Source: Brevibacterium linens ATCC 9172
GTDB taxonomy: Bacteria > Actinomycetota > Actinomycetes > Actinomycetales > Brevibacteriaceae
Direction: 5' to 3'
NCBI RefSeq assembly: GCF_900169165.1
Contig: NZ_FXYY01000003.1
Coordinates: 186,001-250,000, forward strand
DNA length: 64,000 nucleotides
The notes beneath the pieces were generated by a model, which saw nothing but the letters and a program-made list of their open reading frames with translations, made no database searches and was not told where the DNA came from. A program made the translations under genes and the position numbers. The number at the start of each line of letters is the position of its first letter. The stretch's first letter is position 1. Shown one piece after another: positions 10,158 to 18,907 of this stretch.

Positions 10158-11855
10158 ATGACTGAGAGTAAGAGTGCCGTGACGCTGCCGGTCGGCCAAG
10201 CGTTGAACGATATCGTCAAGCGAGTGTCGGAGACGCGCTTCACCCTGCGCAGCGACGACTTCGCCGACGCTCGCGCAGCACACTCGACACTGAGCTCCGA
10301 ACTCAACGACTACGTGCTGCCGCGGATCAATCGATCACGGACTCCGTTCCTCATCGCAGTGGGCGGTTCGACCGGTGCAGGCAAATCGACCTTGGTCAAT
10401 TCCCTCGTGGGCCGCAGAGTCAGCCCCGCCGGAGTGCGTCGACCGACGACGGGCAACCCGGTCGTCATCTTCAATCCCGCCGATGCCAAGTCCTTCGAGC
10501 CCGAACACTATCTGCCTGAACTGCCGCGCAGCTCCGACCCGCAGTCGAGCGTGCCCGGAGTCGTCCTCATCGCCGATGAGAACATCGAAGCAGGCACAGC
10601 CATCCTCGACTGCCCCGATATCGACTCCATCTCGGAGACGAATCGTGCACTCTCGCGCAGGGTGCTGCTCAGTGCAGACCTGTGGCTGTTCGTGACGACG
10701 GCGAACCGGTACGCCGATGCCGCCCCGTGGACCCTGCTGAAGACTGCGGCTGTGCGAAGCACCTCGGTCGCCATCGTGCTCGACCGGGTTCCGCCCGAAG
10801 CCAACCGCGAAGTCAGGCATCATCTGTCCAGCCTGCTCGCTGATGCGGGACTGGCGAACTCACCGATCTTCTCCGTCGCCGAGCTCGAACTCGAAGAGGG
10901 GCTGCTGCCTCATGCGGCGATCTATCCGATTCGGTCGTGGATCTCACAGGTCGGCACGGAGGGCAGCTCCCTCGAACGCATCCGCAATCGCACGCTCGCA
11001 GGTGCCATCGCCGCCCTGCCCGCACGAGTTCGCGAACTCGCCGATTTCGCTGAGAATCAGGAAGCGGCCCACAGCACTCTGGCCGGTTCGTTGGAGGCGA
11101 GTTTCCGAACTGCCCAATCGGGACTCGTCGACGTCTTCTCCGACGGACGGGTCCTGCACGGTGAGGTCAATGCCCGCTGGCAGGACTTCGTGGGCACCGG
11201 GCAGCTGTTCCGCGGCCTGGAGCCGACGATGGCTCGGATGCGCGATCGCATCTCCGCGGCGGTGACCGGCAAACATGACGCTGCCACACCTCTGCACGTG
11301 GCCATTCTGCGCAGTGCGGCGGTCTCGCTGCGGGAACAGGCCATCGACGCGGTCGATGAGGTCAATGCCGAGTGGCGCAATACAGCTGCAGGCGCGGCAC
11401 TCATCGAAGACCAGCCTGAACTGCGCACGGTCGGTGTCGGGCTCGAGGATGCGGTGAAGTCGGCGGTGAGCCAGTGGTCCGACGAGGTCAATGCGCTGGT
11501 CCGCGATATCGGTCAGGGTAAGAAGTCCAAGTCCCGAATCCTCTCCTTCGGCGTTGCAGGCGTGTGCGCCGTCGTCGAATACGCGGCCTTCTGGGATCCG
11601 CAGCGCACCCACGACGCCGGGCAGACCACTTCGCAGGGAGCCGGAGTCGCACTCAATCTCGCAGAGACGATCTTCGGAGCGGACGAGGCTGCCGGACTCA
11701 TCGCGTCGATCCGTCAGCGCTTCCTCGATGCCGCTGGCGGGATCGTCGCGGGCTGTCGGACTCCCTTCGACAACGCACTGAGCCTATCCGCGGTACCGGC
11801 GCGGCAAGCGGGCGCCCTGCGCGCCTCCGGTGAACGACTTGAGGTGGCATTGTGA
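10158..11855 (+). CDS. Dynamin-like/YfjP-type GTPase, first of a pair
   Basis: 565 residues from ATG 10158 (GGAGG at 10149-10153). P-loop GGSTGAGKST at residues 69-78, RRPTTGNP as the switch-I region (104-111 area), and DCPDIDS (151-157) as the G3 motif. The G4 motif is not the classical NKxD but VLDR. The remaining 350 residues are mostly helical, with a hydrophobic patch near residue 460 (FGVAGVCAVVEYAAFW). This fits bacterial dynamin-like or membrane-associated GTPases. The stop overlaps the second GTPase by 4 bases, so the two are translationally coupled and probably work together. Confidence 0.8.
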   Translation: MTESKSAVTLPVGQALNDIVKRVSETRFTLRSDDFADARAAHSTLSSELNDYVLPRINRSRTPFLIAVGGSTGAGKSTLVNSLVGRRVSPAGVRRPTTGNPVVIFNPADAKSFEPEHYLPELPRSSDPQSSVPGVVLIADENIEAGTAILDCPDIDSISETNRALSRRVLLSADLWLFVTTANRYADAAPWTLLKTAAVRSTSVAIVLDRVPPEANREVRHHLSSLLADAGLANSPIFSVAELELEEGLLPHAAIYPIRSWISQVGTEGSSLERIRNRTLAGAIAALPARVRELADFAENQEAAHSTLAGSLEASFRTAQSGLVDVFSDGRVLHGEVNARWQDFVGTGQLFRGLEPTMARMRDRISAAVTGKHDAATPLHVAILRSAAVSLREQAIDAVDEVNAEWRNTAAGAALIEDQPELRTVGVGLEDAVKSAVSQWSDEVNALVRDIGQGKKSKSRILSFGVAGVCAVVEYAAFWDPQRTHDAGQTTSQGAGVALNLAETIFGADEAAGLIASIRQRFLDAAGGIVAGCRTPFDNALSLSAVPARQAGALRASGERLEVAL

Positions 11856-13432
11856 ACAGTTCTGCACAGACCGAGATCCGGCGCCTCGCCGAAGGAATCC
11901 GACATGCGCTGTCACTGAGTGAGGACAAGCTGGCCGGAGACGTTCGCGCCGATGCCCAGAATCTGCTCGACCGGGCCGACGACCGGCTGGGACTGGGGGA
12001 GGATTTCACGGTCGTGGCGTTCGCCGGCTCCACCGGGTCCGGCAAGTCCTCGCTGTTCAACGCGGTTGCCGGTCTCGAGATCGCCCGCGTCGGCGTGCGT
12101 CGACCCACGACCTCACGCCCGACCGCATGCGTCTGGGGCGAAGGCGGCAACGATGTCCTCGACTGGCTGCACGTGCCCGAACGCAGCCGCACCTGGCGCG
12201 AATCGGCCCTCGACGGCGACGATCAGCGACGCCTGCACGGACTGATCCTGCTCGACCTGCCGGACCACGACTCCACGGCTGTCGAACACCGTGTCGAGTC
12301 GGATCGGCTGGTGGGACTCGTCGACGTCGTGTTCTGGGTCGTCGACCCGCAGAAATACGCCGACTTCTCACTGCATTCGGAGTACCTGACCAAGCTCGCC
12401 GAAAACAGTGCGAACATGGTCGTCGTGCTCAATCAGATCGACAAACTCAGTCCGGAGGAGCAGAAGGCCGCAACCGATCATCTGCGCCAGCTGCTCAACG
12501 AAGATGGGCTGAGCGAGACGAACGTGCGCATCTCCTCGGCTACGACCCGAGAAGGCATCCCGGAGATCCGCAGCATCCTCGCCGATACCGTCGACTCCAA
12601 CGATGCCGCTGCCGAGAGGCTGTTGGCCGATATGCAGGCGATGGCCAAACGGATCCGGAAGGATCTCGGAGAACCGGTCTCATCCCCGGACGAACTGCCA
12701 GGCGCATCCCGACTGGTCGAGACGATGTCGGAAGCCGCAGGTGTCGAAGCTGTGGCACAGACGGTGCACGACGATTACATCCGCCGTGCCTATCGGCAGA
12801 CCGGCTACCCTGTCCTCGCATGGGCACAGCGCAACGCGCCCGACCCCTTGGGCGCCAAGCACGGTCAGGATCGGGACGAGCTCGTCCGCGCCTCGGTGCC
12901 GGCGACGACGCGGGCCCAGAGCTCCCATGTCCGTCTCATGGCTCACGAACTCATCGCAGGATCCGTGTCGACCATGCCGCAGGCATGGCAGAACGAGGCC
13001 GCGGCGGCAGAGAAGAAGAGCACGGACGAACTGTCTCAGAACCTCGACTCGGCCGTGACAGCTGTGGAGATCGCCCGGCAGAGTCCCGGTTGGTGGTCGC
13101 TGGCACATACCCTGCAGATCATCTTCTTCGTCGCCTCGATCATCGGTCTGCTCGGCATCATCGTCTCCGCGCTCGTCGCCGCGATCGGCTCGGGTGCGCT
13201 GCCGGCATGGTGCTGGATCGTCAGCGTCGGTCTGTTCGTGATCGGCTGCATCGGCTCCGTCGTGACCTCGCTGATGGCGAAGTCCGCGCGGGCCAGAGGT
13301 GCTGAAGAAGCGGCCGCCGAAGTCGACGGCAGGCTGCGAGACGCGGTCGGTCGCGTCGCCCAGAGTTCGTATCTCAACCCGGTGAAGACCGTCATCGGAG
13401 AGCACCGACGGGCCTACGAGATGCTCGGCTGA
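11852..13432 (+). CDS. Membrane-anchored GTPase, second of a pair
   Basis: 526 residues from GTG 11852, overlapping the previous stop as GTGA. Complete G motifs: G1 AGSTGSGKSS (58-67), G3 DLPDHDS (135-141), G4 NQID (194-197). Two membrane helices lie near residues 420-475 (IIFFVASIIGLLGIIVSALV and WCWIVSVGLFVIGCIGSVV), with a short helical tail. This layout is the YfjP-like GTPase commonly found next to a dynamin-like partner in actinobacteria. The pair probably acts on the cytoplasmic membrane; the process is not known from the sequence. Confidence 0.8.
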   Translation: MNSSAQTEIRRLAEGIRHALSLSEDKLAGDVRADAQNLLDRADDRLGLGEDFTVVAFAGSTGSGKSSLFNAVAGLEIARVGVRRPTTSRPTACVWGEGGNDVLDWLHVPERSRTWRESALDGDDQRRLHGLILLDLPDHDSTAVEHRVESDRLVGLVDVVFWVVDPQKYADFSLHSEYLTKLAENSANMVVVLNQIDKLSPEEQKAATDHLRQLLNEDGLSETNVRISSATTREGIPEIRSILADTVDSNDAAAERLLADMQAMAKRIRKDLGEPVSSPDELPGASRLVETMSEAAGVEAVAQTVHDDYIRRAYRQTGYPVLAWAQRNAPDPLGAKHGQDRDELVRASVPATTRAQSSHVRLMAHELIAGSVSTMPQAWQNEAAAAEKKSTDELSQNLDSAVTAVEIARQSPGWWSLAHTLQIIFFVASIIGLLGIIVSALVAAIGSGALPAWCWIVSVGLFVIGCIGSVVTSLMAKSARARGAEEAAAEVDGRLRDAVGRVAQSSYLNPVKTVIGEHRRAYEMLG

Positions 13433-13486
13433 GTCGCAGACATGCACCTCGGACTCGAACACACAACGCGTACGACTCCGACCGTG

Positions 13487-13527
13487 ATGCCCTGTGGACG
13501 CAGAACCACTGTCCACAGGGCATTTTC
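13487..13527 (+). terminator. Rho-independent terminator after GTPase pair
   Basis: Perfect 13-bp stem (13487-13499 with 13511-13523) with an 11-base loop, followed by TTTCT. Confidence 0.85.
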
Positions 13528-13622
13528 TGACCCTGGACACCGGACCGGAGGATCGGGCTGACTGGAGGTCCATGCGGACACCGAAGACCGCATGGTCCCA
13601 GCACACCGATTTGGAGTCACCG

Positions 13623-14291
13623 ATGTCCGCAATCCCGATCACCGTCACCGGCACCATCGCCACAGAGCCGACCGCACGCACACTTCCCTCCGGACGTGCC
13701 TGTGCCTCCTTCAGGCTGGCCGTCAATCATTGGAGAGTCGATAAGAGCACAGGTGAGTTCATCGACGACGGAACCTCGTGGTTCGGCGTCGACTGCTACG
13801 GCGAGCTGGCCAGCAATTCCGCGACGTCGCTGACCACCGGGGCTGCGGTGATCGTGTCGGGCAGCCTGAGGAACCGGGAATGGGCCACCGAGGAGCGCAG
13901 CGGAATCTCGCCGACGGTGGTCGCCGAGCACATCGGTCCCGATCTCAGATACGGAACTGCTCACTACCAGCGGGCGAAGGCATCCGATCGGTCACAGCCG
14001 CCTGCCACACAGGCGAACACCGTGCCGACCGGCTCGCACGGTGCAGCCTGGGATGCCTTGGCCCCCACCCCGCCGGACACCGGCACCGGAGACAGCGAGA
14101 GCCTCGCCTCGCGGGGGCCGGACGGAGCGACGGGGACGAACGGTGAGGACGATCACACGACCGAAGCCGAGGGTGGGACCGAACGCGACGTCGCCACCGA
14201 TGCCCCGGGAACTGCGGGGGCAGACAGCAAGCCGGGCGACGCAGACGATGCGATCGCACGTGAGACTGCGAAAGCCGCAGCACCGTTCTGA
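13623..14291 (+). CDS. ssb: Single-stranded DNA-binding protein, atypical tail
   Basis: 222 residues from ATG 13623, with GGAG 6 bases upstream. The first 110 residues are an SSB OB-fold (ITVTGTIATEPTARTLPSG, ASFRLAVNHWRVD, SWFGVDCYGELASNSATSL, VIVSGSLRNREW). The rest is a low-complexity, acidic G/T/A/E/D tail. SSBs that recruit partners normally end in an acidic tip of the DDDIPF type; here the end is AKAAAPF, so only the Pro-Phe is kept. It may be a second SSB (SsbB-like, as in natural transformation or sporulation of other actinobacteria) or an accessory form. The main replication SSB is probably elsewhere. Confidence 0.85.
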   Translation: MSAIPITVTGTIATEPTARTLPSGRACASFRLAVNHWRVDKSTGEFIDDGTSWFGVDCYGELASNSATSLTTGAAVIVSGSLRNREWATEERSGISPTVVAEHIGPDLRYGTAHYQRAKASDRSQPPATQANTVPTGSHGAAWDALAPTPPDTGTGDSESLASRGPDGATGTNGEDDHTTEAEGGTERDVATDAPGTAGADSKPGDADDAIARETAKAAAPF

Positions 14292-14350
14292 TCACGTGGA
14301 TACGACGGTTCGAGGTCGATCTGCTTCCGCCCTCGGTACGGGGGATCGGC

Positions 14351-14356
14351 TACAGT
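14351..14356 (+). promoter_or_regulatory. Candidate -10 of lipoprotein gene
   Basis: TACAGT, matching TAnnnT, 36 bases before the ATG at 14393. No -35 of quality. Inferred from sequence only. Confidence 0.3.
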
Positions 14357-14392
14357 GAGATAGTCAATCGTCCCCTCTCGCCGAGGATTCAG

Positions 14393-15100
14393 ATGCGTCT
14401 CGTTCCTGTGCTGGGTGCCGCAGCACTGACTCTGGCATTGTCAGGCTGCTCACTTCTCGGCTTCGGTGCCGATGACTCGCAGCCGCAGCCGAAACAGACC
14501 CAGGCGAAGCCCGTTGCCGAAGTCGACAAGGTGCTCACGGCACTCAAGCCGCTGACGGGCGACAAGGAATCGGTGCCGTCGACGAAGAAGTTCTTCACCA
14601 CGATGCTGGACGCCGGATATGAACCCGAGCAGCTCGAGGCGACGATCGACGAGTCTCCACTGGGCAATGAGGTGCCGTCGAAGATGTTCGGCGTCAAGAC
14701 CGACAAAGGCTGCGTCGTCGGAGAGATTCGGAAGGGCAAAGCCACCGCCGACCTCGTCCAGCCGACCGAATCGACGGGCTCCTGTCTGTTCGGCGAGGTC
14801 GAACGGCCGGAGGGCGTCACAGCGCCGAAGGGCGAGAAGCGCGACGAAGACGGTGACTCCAACGGCGCCGGCCACCTGCCCGGCGAGGATATCAACGGCG
14901 AAGACGGTGAGACCGAGAGCCCCCCGCCGAGCGGGGACGACTCTGAGTCGGCGAGCACCGGGGGAGCGGAAGGGACCGCAGGCTCCGAGGGGTCGGACAG
15001 CTCACAGGGCACCGGCGGGACATCCGGGGAAGGCGGTTCCGGGGAGACCTCGAACGAGGGCGACTCCTCCGGCGAAGCCCCATCACTCGGCGGCGGCTGA
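14393..15100 (+). CDS. Secreted lipoprotein, DUF6993-like domain
   Basis: 235 residues. Signal peptide MRLVPVLGAAALTLALSGC with lipobox LSGC and lipidated Cys19. Residues about 45-130 form a small domain (ALKPLTGDKESVPSTKKFF, MLDAGYEPEQLEATID, KMFGVKTDKGCVVGEIRKG, then a second Cys in GSCLFGE) that fits the DUF6993 group of actinobacterial lipoproteins; the two Cys may form a disulfide. The last 90 residues are a disordered G/S/E tail that could span the wall. Function unknown. Confidence 0.75.
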   Translation: MRLVPVLGAAALTLALSGCSLLGFGADDSQPQPKQTQAKPVAEVDKVLTALKPLTGDKESVPSTKKFFTTMLDAGYEPEQLEATIDESPLGNEVPSKMFGVKTDKGCVVGEIRKGKATADLVQPTESTGSCLFGEVERPEGVTAPKGEKRDEDGDSNGAGHLPGEDINGEDGETESPPPSGDDSESASTGGAEGTAGSEGSDSSQGTGGTSGEGGSGETSNEGDSSGEAPSLGGG

Positions 15101-15193
15101 GCAGTCGCAGACGGTCGATGCACCGCTTCGGCGGCTGCTGAACAACCCCGGTGTCTGCCGGGCGTCAAGTAGCGCCGGGGTGTGCCGAACCGA

Positions 15194-15208
15194 TAGCCTG
15201 AGTGCACT
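15194..15208 (+). promoter_or_regulatory. Candidate -10 element, leaderless start of ettA
   Basis: TAGCCT (15194-15199) fits TAnnnT and is 9 bases before ATG 15209; no Shine-Dalgarno sequence precedes the ATG. The transcript would start within about 3 bases of the start codon. Confidence 0.4.
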
Positions 15209-16891
15209 ATGGCCGAATTCATCTACACCATGCACAAGGCGCGCAAAGCGCACGGTGACAAAGTCATCCTCGACGATGTATCGATGTCGTTCTATCCCGG
15301 AGCGAAGATCGGTATGGTCGGCCCCAACGGCGCCGGCAAATCAACGATTCTCAAGATCATGGCGGGAATCGAGCAGCCGTCCAACGGTGAAGCTCGACTC
15401 AGCCCCGGATACTCGGTGGGCATCCTCATGCAGGAACCGCCGCTGAACGAGGAGAAGACCGTCCTCGGCAACGTCGAAGAAGGCGTCGGCGAGATCAAGG
15501 CGAAAGTCGACCGCTTCAACGCGATCTCCGAAGAGATGTCCAACCCCGATGCGGACTTCGACGCCCTCATGAAAGAGATGGGCAAGCTGCAGGAGGCCAT
15601 CGATGCCGCAGATGCTTGGGATCTCGACTCCCAACTCGAACAGGCGATGGACGCTCTGCGGTGCCCGCCGCCGGACGCTGACGTCGCTGTTCTCTCCGGT
15701 GGTGAACGCCGCCGGGTGGCGCTGTGCAAGCTGCTGCTCGAAAAGCCCGATCTGCTGCTCCTCGACGAGCCGACCAACCACCTCGATGCGGAATCGGTGC
15801 TCTGGCTCGAGCAGCACCTGAAGACCTACCCGGGCGCAGTCATCGCGATCACGCACGATAGGTACTTCCTCGACCACGTGGCCGAATGGATCGCCGAAGT
15901 CGACCGCGGACATCTCTACCCCTATGAGGGCAACTACTCGACCTACCTCGAGAAGAAGCAGGAGCGCCTCCAGGTCCAGGGCAAGAAGGACGCGAAACTC
16001 GCCAAGCGACTCAAGGACGAACTCGAATGGGTCCGTTCGAACCCGAAGGCGAAGCAGACGAAGTCGAAGGCCCGTCTGGCACGCTACGAAGAGATGGCAG
16101 CCGAAGCGGAGAAGACGCAGAAGCTCGACTTCGAAGAGATCCAGATTCCGGCCGGCCCCCGCCTCGGTGATGTCGTCATCGAAGCGGACAAGATCGAAAA
16201 GGGCTTCGACGGGCGCACACTCATCGACGGGCTGAGCTTCTCGCTGCCGCGCAATGGCATCGTCGGCGTCATCGGACCCAACGGCGTCGGCAAGTCGACG
16301 CTGTTCAAGACGATCGTCGGTATGGAAGAGCTCGACGGAGGAGACCTCAAGGTCGGAGAGACCGTGAAGATCTCCTACGTCGATCAGTCCCGCGGCGGAA
16401 TCGACCCGGACAAGAACCTGTGGGAAGTCGTCTCCGACGGACTCGACTTCATCCAGGTCGGCAAGGTGGAGATGCCCTCTCGAGCCTATGTCTCCGCGTT
16501 CGGATTCAAAGGCCCGGACCAGCAGAAGAAGGCAGGAGTCCTCTCCGGCGGTGAGCGCAACCGCCTCAACCTCGCGCTCACCCTCAAACAGGGCGGAAAC
16601 CTGCTCCTGCTCGATGAGCCGACGAACGATCTCGACGTCGAAACCCTCGGCTCGCTGGAGAACGCTCTCCTCGACTTCCCCGGCTGTGCCGTGGTCGTCT
16701 CGCACGATCGCTGGTTCCTCGACCGCGTCGCCACACACATCCTCGCCTGGGAAGGCACTGAGGAGAACCCGGCGAACTGGTACTGGTTCGAAGGCAACTT
16801 CGAAGCCTACGAGAAGAACAAGGTCGAACGACTCGGCGAAGACGCGGCCCGTCCGCACCGAGTCACCCATCGCCGTCTCACCCGAGACTGA
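15209..16891 (+). CDS. ettA: Energy-dependent translational throttle protein EttA (ABC-F)
   Basis: 560 residues. Two ABC ATPase domains with no membrane segment: Walker A GPNGAGKST at about 38-46 and GPNGVGKST near 355, each followed by an LSGGE signature (LSGGERRRVALCK, LSGGERNRLNLAL) and DEPTN Walker B. The linker between them (about 250-310) is the charged arm that in EttA binds the ribosomal E site and P-site tRNA. ABC-F proteins gate or rescue translation on the ribosome; EttA links elongation to ATP level. Orthologue length matches (about 555). Probably transcribed alone. Confidence 0.95.
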   Translation: MAEFIYTMHKARKAHGDKVILDDVSMSFYPGAKIGMVGPNGAGKSTILKIMAGIEQPSNGEARLSPGYSVGILMQEPPLNEEKTVLGNVEEGVGEIKAKVDRFNAISEEMSNPDADFDALMKEMGKLQEAIDAADAWDLDSQLEQAMDALRCPPPDADVAVLSGGERRRVALCKLLLEKPDLLLLDEPTNHLDAESVLWLEQHLKTYPGAVIAITHDRYFLDHVAEWIAEVDRGHLYPYEGNYSTYLEKKQERLQVQGKKDAKLAKRLKDELEWVRSNPKAKQTKSKARLARYEEMAAEAEKTQKLDFEEIQIPAGPRLGDVVIEADKIEKGFDGRTLIDGLSFSLPRNGIVGVIGPNGVGKSTLFKTIVGMEELDGGDLKVGETVKISYVDQSRGGIDPDKNLWEVVSDGLDFIQVGKVEMPSRAYVSAFGFKGPDQQKKAGVLSGGERNRLNLALTLKQGGNLLLLDEPTNDLDVETLGSLENALLDFPGCAVVVSHDRWFLDRVATHILAWEGTEENPANWYWFEGNFEAYEKNKVERLGEDAARPHRVTHRRLTRD

Positions 16892-16935
16892 TCTCAGTCC
16901 GGTCTGAGCTGCCTCGGGTCCGACTCTTCCTTCGC

Positions 16936-16982
16936 AGGCACAGGGATGCCCCGGTCGAATCGACCGGGGCATCCCTGTGCCT
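16936..16982. terminator. 22-bp perfect-stem terminator after ettA
   Basis: Arms 16936-16957 and 16961-16982 are perfectly complementary with only three loop bases by formal pairing (five in practice). It separates ettA (+) from the convergent thioesterase operon (-). There is no T-run on the plus side. Confidence 0.8.
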
Positions 16983-17118
16983 GTGCTGATTCGCTAGTCT
17001 GCGAAGCCGAGGCCGTCCACAAACTCTGGGGCTGTCCGCGGAACCTGAGTCCCGAACCAGGCCGACCCGTCTGTGCGCCCGGGTTCGATGAGGCCGTGCG
17101 GGCGGGCCGGACTGTGAG

Positions 17119-17364
17119 TCAGTCCTGCGAGCGGCTGGTGAGTCCGCCGAGGCGCGCGATGCCTCTGAACAGGAGACGCAGGAGGATCGTGCCGATGACT
17201 CCGCACAGCACGGCGAGCAGGCCGCACACCGCCACGTGCAGATCCGTGCGTCCCATGAACGCCACGAGGCTGAGCAGCCCGATGACGAGGAACAGCGCCA
17301 CGTTGACCAACCGGCTGAGGATGGTGCCGATGATATCCATCATCGTCGGGTCCTGATGCGTCAT
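17119..17364 (-). CDS. Small membrane protein coupled to tesB
   Basis: 81 residues with two hydrophobic segments (about 16-37 RLVNVALFLVIGLLSLVAFM and 42-67 LHVAVCGLLAVLCGVIGTIL), ending in a basic tail. ATG at 17364 overlaps the tesB stop (ATGA), so it is translated from the tesB message. No family recognised. The same frame is open further upstream inside tesB, but that part is a shadow; the 4-base overlap decides the start. Confidence 0.65.
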   Translation of the reverse strand: MTHQDPTMMDIIGTILSRLVNVALFLVIGLLSLVAFMGRTDLHVAVCGLLAVLCGVIGTILLRLLFRGIARLGGLTSRSQD

Positions 17365-18269
17365 CGAACGTCCTTGACCCGGACCATGCCTTCCTGGGCC
17401 ACGGTGGCGAGCAGGGTTCCGTCCTGAGCGAAGATGCGCCCGTAGCCGAGCCCGCGTCCGCCCTGCGCGGCAGGGGACTCCTGCACATAGAGCATCCATT
17501 CGTCGACGCGGACTCGGTGGTGCCACCACATGGCATGGTCGAGGCTGGCCACGCGCAGACCCGGGGTCCGCCAGGTCAGTTCGTGGTGGCGCAGGACCGG
17601 CTCGAGCAGATTGAAGTCGCTGGCATAGGCGAGAGCGGCGGCATTGAGCACAGGGTCGTCTCCGAACGTCGCGCCGGCCCGGAACCAGGAATGCTGTTCG
17701 GTGATGGAGGGATCGGACACGCCCGACGTGTGCAGGGACGGCTCGACCGGACGGACTTCGAAAGGACGCTTCTTCAGCCAATCGCTGACGAGCGGAGAAT
17801 CCTCGTCGCCGAGGTAGTCGAGGAGTTCCGGGCAGTCCTCGGGAGCCGGCAGATCGGTCGGCATCTGCTCGGCATGGCTGAGGCCGGGCTGATCGTCCTG
17901 GAACGACGCGCTCAGCGACAGGATCGGCGCACCCTTCTGGTAGGCGTGGACTCGGCGGGCAGAGAACGAACGGCCGTCACGCAGCCGCTCGACTCCGAAC
18001 TCGATGGGTTCGCTGACATCGCCGGCGCGCAGGAAATACCCGTGGAGCGAATGGATCAGACGGTCGCTGGGAAGCGTGGCCGCGGCTGCGACGACGCACT
18101 GTGCGAGGACCTGCCCGCCGAAGACCCGACCGTCTGGTTTGTACTGGCTGTGCCCGATGAAGAAATCCGTCTCGCTGGAAGCCGCGGTGAACTCGAGTCG
18201 GCGCAGAGCGAGGATCTCGTGCAAGGTCGCTACGTTCGCCTCCGCTTCGGTGGATGCTTCGTCGGTCAT
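17361..18269 (-). CDS. tesB: Acyl-CoA thioesterase II
   Basis: 302 residues from ATG 18269 (GAGGGAG upstream). Double hot-dog thioesterase: the first domain has GHSQYKPDGRVFGGQVLAQ and the second SLDHAMWWHH with the Asp expected of the TesB D-T-Q catalytic set, ending GRIFAQDGTLLATVAQEG. It releases free acid and CoA from acyl-CoA in the cytoplasm. An ORF extension of 15 residues upstream has no ribosome-binding site. Divergent from another hot-dog thioesterase at 18356, so the two acyl-CoA hydrolases share an upstream region. Confidence 0.92.
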   Translation of the reverse strand: MTDEASTEAEANVATLHEILALRRLEFTAASSETDFFIGHSQYKPDGRVFGGQVLAQCVVAAAATLPSDRLIHSLHGYFLRAGDVSEPIEFGVERLRDGRSFSARRVHAYQKGAPILSLSASFQDDQPGLSHAEQMPTDLPAPEDCPELLDYLGDEDSPLVSDWLKKRPFEVRPVEPSLHTSGVSDPSITEQHSWFRAGATFGDDPVLNAAALAYASDFNLLEPVLRHHELTWRTPGLRVASLDHAMWWHHRVRVDEWMLYVQESPAAQGGRGLGYGRIFAQDGTLLATVAQEGMVRVKDVR

Positions 18270-18355
18270 GGGCTTCTCCCTCGGATGACTGGACCAATCA
18301 AGCGTACGAACCACGATCTTATCGCGTGCGGCATCACCGTGATGAAGGTGGCATG

Positions 18356-18907
18356 ATGGGGTGCATGCATTCAGGCTCCACCAACCCCCTTCTCGACGAA
18401 TTCACCCGCGTACTGTTGGAACTGAGATGGGGTGACATGGACGCCTACGGCCACGTGAACAACGTCACTCAGCTCAAACTGTTGGAAGAGGCGCGTGTCC
18501 GGGCCCTCGGCTCTCCCACCCACAGCTCTGATGCGCCGACCACGCCGGGACAGCACGGGGTGTCCGCGACGGTCAGCGGGGTCGAGATGCCGACGATCTT
18601 CGCCGACGCCTCGGCCACGACCGAACTGCTCGTCGCCTCCCACGCGATCGAATACCGCTCCCCGATCCCGTATCGCACCGGACCCATCGCCGTCGATCTC
18701 GTCATCAGCGATGTGCGACCCGCGTCGGTGACGGTGGGTTATGTCATCTGCGAACCGGACGGTTCGCGCACCTACACGGTCGCCGAAACCGTCATCGTCT
18801 TCATCGATATCAGCAGCGGTCGGCCCCGACGACTCAGCGAAGTCGAGACCGCGGCCATGGACTCGGTGCTCGGCACGCCCGTGCCGCTGCGGAGGGCCGG
18901 CCGATGA
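18356..18907 (+). CDS. 4HBT hot-dog acyl-CoA thioesterase
   Basis: 183 residues from ATG 18356; AAGGTGG lies 4 bases upstream, and ATG 18353 or 18365 are also possible. The active-site segment LRWGDMDAYGHVNNVTQLKLLEEAR is the classic 4HBT single hot-dog signature with catalytic Asp; a second conserved stretch is IEYRSPIPYRTGPIAVDL. It hydrolyses acyl-CoA (YbgC/FadM-like). Its stop overlaps the next gene by 4 bases. Confidence 0.85.
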   Translation: MGCMHSGSTNPLLDEFTRVLLELRWGDMDAYGHVNNVTQLKLLEEARVRALGSPTHSSDAPTTPGQHGVSATVSGVEMPTIFADASATTELLVASHAIEYRSPIPYRTGPIAVDLVISDVRPASVTVGYVICEPDGSRTYTVAETVIVFIDISSGRPRRLSEVETAAMDSVLGTPVPLRRAGR

